From Hippophae tibetana (taxonomy: Eukaryota > Streptophyta > Magnoliopsida > Rosales > Elaeagnaceae), in assembly GCA_037013495.1 (NCBI GenBank), contig CM072803.1:13596001-13660000 (forward strand): a stretch of DNA of 64,000 nt, read 5' to 3'. The position numbers and the translations under genes are program-made. Below are positions 13,155 through 28,100 of this stretch, piece after piece. The notes below the pieces were generated by a model, which had not been told where the DNA came from, searched no databases, and worked only from the letters and a program-made list of their open reading frames with translations. How positions within the stretch are numbered: the stretch's first letter is position 1; every line of letters starts with the position of its first letter.

Positions 13155-16100
13155 ATGAAGAACATACCTCTGATTCTGATGGGTTGCGGAGGCGTTGGGC
13201 GTTATCTTATCCACCAAATTATCTCCTGCCGGTCCTTTCACGCACAACTGGTTCTCCTCATCCCTCAATAATATTCAATATCAACTCTTTTGTACTATTC
13301 TGACTTGCTTATTACTTTCATTTCGTTACTTTGTAAGTTTGTATTTTTCAATCCATGTTATTGTGAGCTAATATCTTATATTTAAGCACCTTCGTAACTT
13401 TCTTTTTGTTCATTGGGTCTGTATAGTGTATATTTCAATCCACGTTTATGCAAGTCTTCAACTTGTGGAAGTTCTATTGTGCTAATATCCAGTTTTGAAG
13501 TATTCATAAGTTTCATATCGCTTTAAGATTTTCCTTTTTGCTTTTATAGGAAGATAATTGCATTTCGTGCAGTTTTTGATTTATATCCATGTATATGGTA
13601 GATTATTGCTGGTTAATGATCAAGTTGTGTATTTATTTACACTTGGGTAGCAGGGAGTTCACTTGAGAATAGTTGGAGTATCTGATAGTAAATCCTTGGT
13701 TGTTGTGTCCGATGTCTTTAGTATGGAGTTGGATGACAAGCTTCTATCTGAAATTTGCCGGATCAAGTCAGATGGTTCTTCTCTGTTGACTCTTACTAGT
13801 TCCGGTAATACACTATATATCCTCAGTCTCAGACCCCAGTTGTGTGTGATGTTAAAGATGAATAATTCATTTATATTCGTATGCTTGTTTCTTTGTTGTT
13901 TAGGTGAAGTCAATGTATTCACGGATTCGGAGTCCACGAAGAAGGTTATAGACACTGCTGGTTTCTTGGGTCAATCAACAGGTTTGTTAAGCTTTCCTCA
14001 TATCACATAAACTAAATTCATGCTGGTGTCCTTAAATCATTAGATTTCATAGTTAACACTGTCTTATTCTCTGTAGGTCTGGCTCTTGTAGATTGCTCTG
14101 CCAGTTCTGAGACCATAGGGGTGCTTAATAGAGCCGTGGATTTGGGTTGTTGCATTATCCTTGCAAATAAAAAGCCTCTTACTTCTACCATGGTAATGAA
14201 TTGGGATTCACTTTTTTATACATAACACAATTAATATTTCTGAATATGATGCCGAGAGAAGTACTTATATATATGCTGTTGTATTGTCTTCTTCGTACCT
14301 TATCAAGTTTACTACAGCAGACTAGTAACATGTAATTATCTTATAGAAGTACATCCTTCTCTCGTGCTGATTCAATTGACTTTCTTGCTATTTATTTTGT
14401 TTAAGATTTAAGATACTGTTCCATTATAGTGTAGAGCTGTAGACACTGTAACAAAGGGAATGTATGAATGAACTATGTTGTCTCTGGCCTACAGGAAGAT
14501 TTTTCCAAACTTGTCTCCCACCCACGACGCATCCGGCATGAGTCAACTGTAAGTGGGTAAAAGGAAATGATTTAAAGTGTACATTCTTATTGTTTTCTTT
14601 CTATGTTGTTGGGATCTCTTTTTTCTTGCGATACATGCAGCATAACTGCAAAATATGGTATCCACGTAGGAAGTGATAACTATATTGCTTTCAAGACAAA
14701 TGGAACATGTTATGTGGTGATGTAACTTTTTTTTCCCTTTCTCCAAAGTGTACTTACATATGGACATCTCAATGTATATTTCTTGATCAGGTTTGTATAT
14801 GCCCGAGTATTCTTTTGACTAAACTTTATTTTGTTTCATTGCTGAACCTTGCACGCCAATGTCAAATGTCCATAGTATGGTGACATAATTAGTTTTTGTG
14901 ACTTTTCAAGATGCAATATTTTGAAGAAAGTCAAGGAAACATATTCCACTTGCTTTCATGTATTTCTGAAACATGGCACAATAAGTTACAACAGTATGCT
15001 AATAATCCATTGAACTGTTAGGACATAATTGTCACACTGGATTTTAATGTGCTTATCCAGATAATAGGGTTATATAGGCTACTATTAAATATGTTCTCCT
15101 CAAGCCTTTAGATTGCTTGTCTGCAATCAGCTGGCTTTGTCTTCAATCTTGTTGTTATCGTTAAGGTCATCAGTTATTGGCCTATTCTTTTGCTTATTAT
15201 GAATAATGTGTATGTATTTCTATTTGCTATAAACACTGAAAAGGTAAATAGGTATATGATTTAGTTATAGGACTCTCAAATTGAGCAGTGTGGGAGTATT
15301 AAAGAGTGTCTACAGATGTAGCCTAGGTAAGTAGGTATATGATGAGTGATAGAATTCAAATTGACTTAGTATTCACATGTCCATTCTTATCGGGTTGGAA
15401 TATTCGAAAAATATTTTGAACTAAATACTAAAGGATATAAAATATTTATGATGCTTGAGGTTAAATTGGGTTAGGAATGATTAGGAATATTGTTGGAATT
15501 TATAATATGTGGACATTTTAAGAGGCAAAATCTTTCAAACAGTTTAGACAAAAACAAATTAGCAAGACTACCCTAAGTCTAAACAATGACTTATTTTGTT
15601 GATTTGTAATTATTATATAACATACTTTTGATGATGACATTTTTTTCCACCACCTGCAAGGTTGCAACCAAGAAATTTTGATGAGGCAAAATGGACCACC
15701 AAGGTTGGCAGCTGGCAGTTTGGTGCCTATCTCAAATATTTTGAAAGGAAAGAAATGAAGAGCTTTCAATGTAAAAAAGCAAGGAATAAGTAAAATGGTT
15801 TACCCATTTGATATTTGAAGGTGACAAGGGAAAATCCTACATGGACGGGTGGCATAGTCAACTAGAACTATTATATCTAGGCCATTGATATTTACTTTTG
15901 CTAAAAAGAAGAGTTTTGAAAGAAGAATCAATGACTCTTAATGTGGGGGCATTGAATGCCTTCTATGTAAGTTTTGCTCGTCAAGTAGAGGTCGGGTCAA
16001 TGGTTCTTGGTTGGCACATGATTACACGTTCTAATGTGTTTTGTTTCTCTTGTAAAATAGAATTTGAGTGTTTTATCCACTTTTTTGTTTTTTGTATCAT

Positions 16101-19100
16101 AGGCAACCTACCCCAAATAAGGTACTGACCATTTAGAGCACCTCTTAGGAGCCAAGAACTTTTATTAGTTCACCTTGGTATTCTTGTAATTTTTTGTTTG
16201 GTTTAATTGTCCAATTCTTCTTATGTGACTAATCCTCATAAATAATGATGCGTTGTGATTGCACATATCCCACATTGCTTAGGAAATTAAATCGTGATGT
16301 GCTTATAAGGGGTGTCCTCTCTTTCATGGTATGACATGTTTTAAGGTTTCTTTCTAAAAGTAGTCATGAAGTCTCGTTGAACTCTTTATTATGTATCAAA
16401 GCAGACAATCTCGTACCATGTGAAGTGGGTCTCATCCACTGCTTGTGGGTTCCCCCCCTACTACATCAAACAAACTATCAGAGTAATACTAAACTATAAC
16501 CTTACTCACATTTCTCATATTTTTTGTTCTAGTGTTCCTTTCGAGTATTGGTCCACACAAAAACTCTTCAATGTGTCAAGTGGTATGAGGAAAAATTTAT
16601 AGGGTGGAATCCAATCTATTTATTTTTGATTACAAGAGGCTTAAATTATTCTTAGCTCTTGTAGACTACTATATCTAAAAAATGAAGGCAAGAGAGTTGC
16701 CCTCCTTTTTGTTTGACATGGCCAAGGGTGCTCCTAATTTTGAGATGTGATGGTCCATTAGAGCTAAGAACCAACTAAGCCCCATGGCCAATTGGTTACA
16801 TTGACTTTTCATTTATGGGAAGGATTTTATCTAATGGGTTTGACATGCCTAATTTCACCATGTACTTTTTTTCCCTCCTCCTCCCAAAACCACTTGGCAT
16901 GCTAGAGGGTTCTTATGTGGACCAATCTAAAAGAAGGATATTGGTTGGATCGGTACAAGAAGTTGAATAAGGTTATAGTTTAATGTTGCCTAAAGTGGAT
17001 TGGATTTCCATTCTAGAGAAATCTCATAAGAGTACCAAGACTAACATACCAAAGAGTCTGGCTCATGAGAGGTTTGCCAAAGGACCAATTTCCACCTGGG
17101 ACTAGTCACAAATAGCGTGGAAATGTGCTAGGTAATTGAGCCACTATCCAAGAAAAGTGGAATAAGGCTCCTGCGTCCTAAGGAGAAACAACCAACATCC
17201 TTTAAATAAGGGAGTGGGTGAAAACATGTGAACTGCTCGGATGAGTTACGACTGACCAAACCTCTTGTTGATGCCTATAAATAGTGTAAGGTTAAATCAT
17301 CTTACTTCTCTCCATTTTAGATTCAAAGATCTTTTGTTTTCCTTTCTAAGCATTTGACTTAGGCATAGGAGTGCTATCGGTTGCCACGTTGTCCGTTTGG
17401 TCTTGCTTATGTTTTAAGGTTATAGGCAGTGAAGGAATGTTTCGGCAGCAACACATAATGTTTTAGAACTTGTTTTGCTTATTCATACCATCATGGAATA
17501 TTTTATATATCTTTTTATCTTTCTTTATGGTATTGAAAATTACATGCAAGGCAAATTACTGTATTTTTATTTTCTGTACAGATATACATCATGAAAATGC
17601 ATAGGAATTTTCTATAAAATGATTTTTAATTTTGGTTTTGGGAGTATGAATTTGCTGAGGGTCTGACGAGTAAGCTATTGTATATGCTCAATTTGGTTTG
17701 GCTGATGTCTCTAACAAAATTTTTTAGCTGCTTTGGGAATCTAAGAAGGGGAAGTTATTATGGAGAAATTCAATCTTAGGCTCTTGGTTTGTTGTGGGCT
17801 ATATATATGACTAAATAGGAGCAGAAAAATCTTTGAAGACAAGAAAGAAGATAAACCATTTTGCTGCATTATGGTCCTCGATATCTCTGCTTTATAAGGG
17901 GGTTTTGTGATTTGTTATTTCTGAGCAACCAAAACTCTGTGGAGGGCATTCCTCTCTTTGGTTTTATGTTCTAGGTTGCTAGTATATGATTTTTGCCTTT
18001 TTTATTGTAACATTTACTAGCTTTGTCAGTTGGATATTTGATATACCCTTTTACCTTTTTTTCTTTTTTAATGAAAGTTAATATCCTGCCAAAATTATCA
18101 TATTCACTTGGGCAGGTTGGTGCTGGTCTTCCTGTCATAGCATCCTTAAAGCGCATAATTTCTTCAGGGGATCCTGTCCATCGCATTGTTGGGAGTTTGA
18201 GTGGTAATGGAAACTTTCAAATTTTATATATTCTGCTACTCCTTTGTTAAGCTTGTGGGAAAGTTGCCTTATATTTTCGTCAAAATCTCTTGAATTTTTG
18301 GTTGTAAAAGTGTGTTTCTAATAAAATGATAGGCACATTGGGTTATGTAATGAGCGAGGTTGAAGTTGGAAAGCCACTCAGCCATGTTGTTAAATGTGCG
18401 AAGAGTCTTGGTTTCACTGAGCCAGGTGTTGTATGGTTTTTATTTTGCAGTAAATCATTTTTGTGATTCATGAAACTGCTAGCCTCTTCTTAACTTGTAA
18501 AATGTCAGTCTTTTTTAATTACCCTACGTTGCATGCAGTAATTAGACTCGTTCTGTTTAGAGATATTTCTCTTAAAATTTAATTGCAGGCTCTTAAATTA
18601 GAAGCATCCTTAAATCTCATCCTACAACACCCTAAAGATGGAAGAATGTATTTTTCTGTCTCTTCTCTTAGGGTATTTGCTTTTATTGATAAGAAGTTGA
18701 CACAATAATTTAATTTATATAAATGTCACACTAGGAGTTCATATTTGTTGGCTTTGTAGCTTTAAAAGAATATGCTGGCTATATAAATGAGTAATCAATC
18801 AAAAGAAAGCAGAGAGAAAAATAAAAAATAAAACTAAATCCTGCTAGGGATTATTTGAGATTAATTTTATGGATTCAAGGCTCAAAGGTCTCGTTATTTT
18901 TTTTTTAAATTGAGTATTTTAGTCCAATTAGTTTTGGGTTAGGCACTTTTAACCCTGTTATTTGAAAAATGAGTACTTTTTGTCCATAATTATGAAAAAC
19001 GAGTACTTGTGATCCCTCAATTACTAAAAATGAGCACTTCTACTCCCATAAAAAGGGACTAATTTTTACACTGAAGTACCCATTTTCATAATAACGGGAC

Positions 19101-22100
19101 TAGAAGTGCCTGACCTAAAAATAACATGACTAAAGTACTCATTTTCATATAATAAAGGGACTACTATGACTTTCCCTCTTAAATTAACCTTTTTGTAACT
19201 TGATCCACTAAGCTCCTGGTCAACAACTAACCTAATTTACCTCCAATGATAATTATATATCCAACATTCTGTGTCTTCAGTAACAAATAATTAGCTTTCT
19301 TGTTCTTTTATCTTCCTTTGATATCCTATGTTAAAATGGATTCATTTAGGATACAAGGTGTCCTAAGTTTTTAGGTATGTATACAGGTGTCAGAGACGCA
19401 CTTTTTCCTCAACCTTTTTGTAAATTTCAACTGATTTGGGCTTTGAAGTGACCATAACTCACACTCTGCCCATGTCTTATCTGTTGGACTTGTGCTTAGT
19501 GTGTCCATCATATTTCCAAAATGACCCTTTATCAAAAACAAATTTAGTCAATCCATTGTTCATTTATGATTAGTTATTTCATGACACTTTCCTTGTTTGC
19601 AAAAGAAGTGATTCCAAATTGATTTTCAAGTTCTCTCTCTCTCTGTTATTATTTACTAGATGCTGTTATTGCAGATCCTCGTGATGACCTCAGTGGCATG
19701 GATGTTGCAAGAAAGGTTTCAATATGAATTATCTTTAATATGATATAATTTATATACTTTTTAAAATTCTCTTTATTAACTTATTATATATTGGACGGGA
19801 ACAAATTGAAATGCTGACTACCTGTGATGAAACCTCCTACAGATGCCAACTGATAGTGGTAGATAAACAAAAATATGCACTAATTCTTTTTGTTAGTTTG
19901 TAGCTCAGTTGACATATATTGCTATTCTGATAGCTTTTGGTGTATTTAGCACGCATAGTAGCTTGTACAGATTTTTATCGTATATTTTCTACAGGCTCTG
20001 ATAATTGCTCGTCTACTTGGCAAGCACCTTAACTTGGATGAAATTAAGGTTGGTGTTATATTGCTTGCATTATTTTTTATTGAAAAGAAAATGTGTCTCT
20101 GAGTTGGGCCTAGACTAAATATATATTATGGAAAACTTACACAATGTGCTTTAGTTATACTAATATTTATAATTTAGTTTGAGTTATTCATATTTCATAT
20201 TATGTCTTGGGGCACCGTTCATGAGTTACACACGTATGTGAGTTTTCTACATACTCATTTAAATAAAAAAATTTGGTTACAATGTCATGTGAATTTTCTA
20301 CAAAGTTGTATAAATTTGTTTTTTTCCCTCACGCCCACATGTGTGTTTCCAAACTTTTCTAAGTCTACTGTGAACTTCACAAAACTTAGACTGCATAGTA
20401 AATAAGTCTATAATTGATACTAAACACTGTGATTTCCGTATATAGTACCTAGCTTTTAATTTTAAAATATTGTGTTTCTAGATAGAGAGCTTGTACCCAG
20501 CAAAAATGGGGCAGAATATAATGTCAACGGAAGAATTTCTGGAGAGAGGGATTTTGTTGCTTGATAACGATATTCAAGAGAGAGTCTCCAAGGCTTCCTT
20601 GGAAGGAAAAGTTCTGCGTTATGTCTGTGTGGTTGAGGGGTCAAGGTATTACATTAATAAATTCATTGGAAAGAGAAACTGATACCATCTAATGAGTTGG
20701 GACAGTGATCCAACTTGAAGTGGAATACCTGAAAAAGGATTAACTTACTATAGAATCAATTTAAGTAGGAATAACTGGAATTCTAATGGCCTTGATTTGA
20801 TATTAAATAAACATTTCTTTGGTTAGATGTGAAGTTGGTATTGAAGAGCTTCCAAAGGATTCTCCTCTGGGAAGGCTTAGAGGAAGCGACAATGTGGTAA
20901 GCCCTCAAATTGCTTCTATATGTTCCTTTGGCTAACCAACAAATTACTTTTCATAAAAACACTTTCCTTTCTTTTCGATTACTTTTTACTTTTAAGATTT
21001 TTAAATAGTTGGAACATATTAAAAAGAAGCTTATTGGAAGGAAAATAAGAAATCTTAACTACATAATTTTGTTCACATGCACGTGGCCTGTTGGTGAACT
21101 AGTCTGGTTTGCCTTGATACATGCATCTACATGTTTTATCCATATACATCTGGCTTTCCTAAAAGATTTTGGGCCCGTTTCTTCTCAATGTAGTCACATT
21201 ATTTTTTGATTGTAGCCACCATTCCAAAAATTCATAGAAAATTTCAAATAATTCCAAAAATGGTAAAAACAGTCACAAATATTTACACTTATAAAATAAC
21301 AAAATACTCTCAAAGCAGTAAAATATTTAAATAATGTAAAAATAATGCATAAAAATATAACAAAATACTAGAATAAATATTAGTTTATCAAATTTTTCGA
21401 ACCTAGATTTTGCTAGTGTTTAAGCAAAACAAAAATAAAATAAAAACTAAATAAAATCCTAAACACAAACCTACATACCCAAATCAACAAGATTTTTTAT
21501 GCTTTAGTTCTTCATAGTTCATAATTAAGTTCATGCATAATCATGTTCAATCATTTAACACATCAATATCTATCATGCAAATCAAATTCACATCGTTCAT
21601 CAATATCCAATCCTCTAACATATTCATAGCAAATTCCCTAATCTTAATGTCATGAATTCAAATTCAAATTCGTTTAGACTTTAAGCCTTACAAGATTCAC
21701 TCTTTAAAACACATCGATCGTACTATTCAAATATTCATCAAATATATGCGAATGGAAGTTATGTAAATAAGAAAGAGCAAAAGATTCGTATATGAATATA
21801 AAGAATAAAAGCTCAAATACAACAAAATTGATCTCATGGAAGGAATAATATTATATTATGATTGTAAAGATATCATTTGCCTATATCATAATCTAATATC
21901 TCACAATGAAACGTTGAGGGGTTAAGTATGAATTATGGATTATGACTATGAACCAATCCTTACAAGAAACATTGATAATGTTAAAGAAAATCAAATATAA
22001 TATGCATAATATATTCAATTATTTACCACAAAACAATAGTGAGCAACTAAGCATGAAAATTTTCTATTAGAAAGATTTTTGTTGGCATCTATTCACATCC

Positions 22101-25100
22101 CTAAATCTAAACTAAACATTGTCCCTAATGTTTCGATTAAGTATATGCTGAGAAAAGCATTCAAAGAAAGTAAATAGAAAAGAAATAATAAATGCAACTA
22201 AAAAGGAAAAAAAGAAAAGAAAAAGAAAAGATACTATTAAATACGTTAAGTTGCCTCCTACCAAACACTTTAACGTCTTGGCAAGACAGATTTTTCTTAT
22301 CAAGGAGGTTTCTCGATGTTCTTGAAGTGCACATTCCTTATTTTGTTTTGGCCTTTTTCAAAATAAGGCTTCATTTTATCTAGAAAAGATTTGAAACGAG
22401 TATTACGTATAAGAACTTTCTTTCAGGATAAAAGAATGCTTGCTCGTATTATATACTATCAGGCCTCTTTAAGGATGTTTTTTTTTCACTTGATACTTTC
22501 TGCCTTAAAGTTTTTAGTTTGTTTGTTATGTTCACTTTCACGCCTTACATAGGGACAAACTTGATCCATGTGCTCTAAAATGTGTCTTTCTCACTCTAAT
22601 AAACAAAAGGCGTATAAATTTTTTCACCCATCTATTGATAAATACTTTGTTTCTATGAATTATCAGTTTTGCGAAAGGTAGTCTTATTTCTTTGGAGATA
22701 TTTCTTTGACTCCTCTTTAGCGGGAGATTCATAATAAGGAAGAAGAGACATTATGGTTTGAAGAAAAGAAATTATAGATTTTCGGTAAGGATAGGATTCT
22801 TCTCCCATAGAATATAATGACTCTTTAGAGTCTTCCCATCCTATAGAAGAACTCAAGCCTAGTAATGAAAGATCACCTCATTTGTTCTAACAACAATTTG
22901 GTAAAAGGAGTAAAGATATTACTGCTATGTCTACACCTCCTAATGCTTCTTTTCCTTTTAATGTCACTAACATACCATCAGATAAGTCTTCTATAATTGA
23001 TGACGAGATACATGTTTCTTATTTATCTTTTACAGCTAACATGCTTTCTAATCATATTGTAACATCTACTACCTTGGATTCACAAGTTGGTGATCAAGGT
23101 AGAAGGTATCCTTTTCGATTTCGTAAACAACTTGATAAATTGGGCTTAACTAAGTCCTCTTCGAATGTTGGGTACTTCGTCTCTTATCACTGCTTATCCA
23201 AAGATCACCAACTTTTGCCTTGCAGATTTATTTTGCTTCTATTCCTAGTCATCTAGATCACCTCATTTGTTCTAACAACAATTTGGTAAAAGGAGTGAAG
23301 ATATTACTGCTATGTCTACACCTCCTAATGCTTCTTTTCCTTTTAATGACACTACCATACCATCAGATAAGTCTTCTATAATTGATTCCGAGATACATGT
23401 TTCTTATTTATCTTTTATAGCTAACATGCTTTCTAATCATATTGTAACATCTACTACCTTGGATTCACAAGTTGGTGATCAAGGTAGAAGGTATCATTTT
23501 CAATTTCGTAAACAACTTGATAAATTGGGCTTAACCAAGTCCTCTTTGAATGTTGGGTACTTCGTCTCTTATCACTGCTTATCCAAAGATCACCTAACTT
23601 TTGCCTTGCAGATTTATTTTGCTTCTATTCCTAGTCATTTTCAAGAAATCCTTAATGGTCCCAAGTGGAGAGCTATCATGCTAGAGGAAATTAATGCTCT
23701 CTAGAAAAATTGTACTGGGGAGTTAGTCAAGTTACTTAAGGGAAAGAAGTTTTTTAGTTGTAAGTGGGTGTTTATTGTGAAATTCTATTCAGATGGGACA
23801 AGAGAGAGAAATAAGGTTAGAGTAGTGGTAAAGAATATGCTCAAACTTATAGGATTGACTATCAAGAAACATTTGCTCTTGTGGCGAAGATGAAACTAGT
23901 GATAATTATAGTTTCTATTGTTGTGAATTTGGATTGGTCTTTATTGTAGTCTGATTTAAAGAATGTCTTTTCCTTTTGAGAGTTGACAGAAGAAGTTTAT
24001 ATGGAGGTTCTTCCCGGATTCCTAACTTAAAGATGAAATGTTTGTAAGTTGAAAAAGGCATTGTATGGGTTACGATAGTCACCTAGAGCATAGTTTGAGA
24101 GACTAAGTTGCTTGATGAAGAAGTGATTTTAAGCAAACTTAGGTAAATCACTCTTTTCTATAAAAGAGATGATACTAACATTACTTTTAGTTTACGTGGA
24201 TGACGAGTAACACCAGTAACTCCATGAGATAGAAAGGTTACATATCTATTTAGTTAAGGAGTTAGAAATTAAGAATATAGGGAATTTGTAGTATTTCTTA
24301 AGTTTTAAAATTTTCTAGTCTAAGCAAGGATTCTTTATCTTCTTGTCTCAATCAAAATATGACTTGGATCTCTTGGTTGTAATTGGAAATTTTTCTTGTG
24401 CTCCTACACACACTTATGTAGAATCTAATCATGGCTTGACTATCGACCCTGATAGATCCTAACTAATAAAGAGAGATATTAAGATTAGTAAGAAAATTGA
24501 TTTATTTGCCCTATACTAGACCTGACGTATCATATGCATTTAGTGTGGTGAGCTAGTTCATGTATAATCTGAGTAAGCGACATATGGACATTGTGAAGCG
24601 GTTCTTAGCCTATCTAAAGCCCTCTTCGGGCATAGGTATATTGTTCTATAAACATGTATACCTGGACATCAAGGAATACACAGACCCAGATTTTGCAAGT
24701 TATAAGGTGGATAGAAAGTCTATTTCAAGATGTCTTACATTTTTTAGAGGCAACTTGGTTACTTAGAGAAGAGACAGAAAGTGGTATCATTATCTAGTGT
24801 AGAAGCTAAATACTACGCTCTTCACCATGTTATTAACGAGTTATTTTGGTTAAAGATTTTATTGTGGTTTTGATCTGAACGAACATATGACTGTTTTATG
24901 ATAACAGTACAACTATTGAGATTGCTAATAATTCATTACAAGATGACTTAACAAAGCACTGAGTTTGGCATAATTACATCAAAGATAATTTGGATTCCGG
25001 TGTCATCAAAGTTTCTTACATCAAGAGTGCAGAACAACTAGTTGATATTATGACTCATGGTATAATTGGAAGATCTTTTCATACCACTTTATCTAAGTTG

Positions 25101-28100
25101 ACCATATGTGATATATTTGATCCAACTTAGGGGAAGTTAACGTGTAGTTGAGGTGTTACTAGATATATTTTGTATTATAGGATATATATACTAATTCGTG
25201 TATATTACTTATCTTAATAGGTTTTTTACGTGTAAATACCAAATTGGGATGATGAATAAAAACAAGCTTTTCATAATCTAATTCATTCCTACTGTGGTTG
25301 GCCATATCCTCCACAGTTATTAATGTTGGCACCATCCTACTCATCTCCCTATATGTCAATGTAGGGAGCTTTTTCACTAACTTGTTCAACAGAGGCCCTA
25401 TGTGAATGGCATGTAAGAAGGCATTGATCACTAGGGAGTTAATGCAATCCTTGACTTGGATCTTTTCATTGCTGAAGTAGTCAAAGAAGTCCTTGAGGGA
25501 TTCGTGGTCTTTCTAGGCCAATCCTATCATGTGTGTAAAGATCTTGGACAATCTCCTCTTGGTTGAAAAATCAATGAGGAACTGCTTGGCAAAATTTGAA
25601 AAGCTTCCAATGGTTCTCAGCTTCAAAATTCTTTACCAAATTCGAGCCTTTCTTGCCAAAGTCATTGGAAAACCCCTACAGTTGACATCAATTTGTGGTA
25701 CAAGTTCAACCAATCTCTAAGGACTAGGTGATCTGGGGAATCATTAGGTCCATTGTAGGTGCCAACTGTTGGTTGCTTGAACTTCTTTTCCAAGATATTA
25801 GACATTACTTTCGAGGTGAAAGTTGCGTGGGTGGATTTCTTGTAGTCTAGGTAGTGTTTCTCTCCATTGAGCTTTAACTCCATTTTATGGAATCGAAACA
25901 CTGTATCCTCCATAGGAGGAATGCTTAGTTGGCGTTCTCCTGTCACCAACACTTGCTAATGGTTATGGCTTGATTTTGCAACATCCTCAGCAATGCTACT
26001 CTAGCTAGAGCGAGCATGTTGCCTGGTTTCAAGGTGTTCTCTTAAGTCTTGGCATCTGACATGCAAACACTCCTAGCCCAAGAGGTTCTCGCCATTCTAG
26101 ATGGAGATTGTTGGGCATTGTTGTTGATGCCCTTGATAGCCCTATGATGTGCTGGGAGCTTTGGAACCTGAGTCCCAATTTGCTGTGGATTGAGCCTTTG
26201 TTGTGAGCATAATTGTAGTTGTTGGGAGCTAGATGTTGGTCTTCTTGAGCTCCATTATTGGTCTGACTTGGAGCGTGAGGGATGTCAATAGAAATCTTTG
26301 GCTGCTCCTAGGATTGTGTCTGGGGCTGCACCAACTGTTCCTACATCCCGGCCTCTCTTCCATGATGGGCTTTTTGAACTTTTTGCCCTTCTTTGCTTTC
26401 TTGGGTTTCTTGGGAGGTATAGGCTCACATTCTTATGAAATAACAATCTCATGGTCATGTGGAGTAGAATATTTTTCATAATTTTGTTGCAAACTCTTTG
26501 TGAAATCTTGATAGATCAAACGGGACCTTTAGGAAAAAAAGTTGATGAACATGATTAACAGAGCGAAGAACGTAAAGAACACAATGAATATTCTTAGGTT
26601 GTTTGTTAGCTTTGATCGGTTAGAACACCATATTACTCTCTACAAACAGAGGGCTTGAGTTAAAATCAATTTATGTGCTCACTGTATTCACCGCTAATCT
26701 CCTAACTTAACCTTGAAATAGATGAGCAAACACTAGAAAGAATGATATCAGGGTATCAAATCCACTCTGATATCTAAGTTAGTATCTGACAGAGTTTAAA
26801 CTAAAATACTTATAGGGATTATAGAAAGCATACCATATAACTGGATTAAGAGTGTATATAAGTTGAATTCGTATAGATAAGTTCCAAAAATATATATTTA
26901 AATATCTTAATATTTGATAATATTTAATTTATTTATTTGATAATATTTTATAAAGGAAATACACTCTAGATATGTTTTTTTATTCAAATTCAAACCTATC
27001 TATTAATTGTACCCTTTTAATCAGTTAAAGATAACATGGACTAATTAAATGGTGCCAGGTGAAATTTTCCCAACATATAATAAAAAGATGGAAGAGAAAT
27101 ATCTTTACATGCACTACAAACTTACTAGTAATTTAAAAAAAAAACTTTGCTTGGGTGACAAGTTTTAAAATTATTAGAACATTAACTTAAATAGAGATGC
27201 AATAATCATATCATTACATTAAAATAACAATTTTTATTTATTTTTTAAAATGCCATGCATAGTTAACTAGTATCTCCCAAATGTGAGTCCATCATATAAA
27301 ATATTATTGGCTAATCTCGTATGGTACCAACTACCAAGTATATTATCCATTCTAAAATGAATCCCATGTAGAAAGGTCATTATATAATTTCAAACTCAAT
27401 TGGATGACATAGATTTTGCATTTGGATCATCAGAATTACCAATAATAATGCTTATAGACGTAGAACCTGTGCATAAGGCTCTATGCAAGTTTTTATAAAA
27501 TGAAAAGGTGCAAAGTTATTTTCTAAATATTAATTTGAATATATTACAAATAATAAGTCATGCATACTTATTTTTATAAAATCAAAATTTTTGACGAATT
27601 TTCCAATTGATGTTACTGATATATCCAATATTTGCACTGATATTTGGAAAAATGGAACCTAGTTTGAACCAAAGTTGAAATAACTATTTTTTTTTATAAT
27701 TCTACAAATATTTCTGAATATTTCTTGATTTTTTGTAGAAAAAGACGTAATCCTAAGTTCAGTGAACTCATAATTCATTGTAGTAATCTCAATACTGTGT
27801 TGGAGGGAAATTTTGGTGAACTCATAAATCGGCTTAAAAGTTTTGTTTTTACCGAGATTTTTACAATTTACGAAAGTAACGAGATATTTATGGATATTTA
27901 GGAATATATTTTGAAAATCTATTTTTATATCGGTATCTTTAGTTTAAGTATACTTCGATGGAAATATCTGAAAATATCGAGTATTTGAGTAGTTTATGAG
28001 CAAGTTCATATACATTTTTGGTAAAAAAGAATATACATATATATGTGTATGATAAAAATGTATATTATTTTTTGATTATATTTTTGAAAAAAACTCCTAA

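Noticed and set aside
13663..14010. A single 115-codon ORF around exon 2-3 of the homoserine dehydrogenase gene
   Set aside because: It runs through a GT-AG intron (13805-13903). Homology is confined to the exon parts, and the join in phase gives the family sequence.
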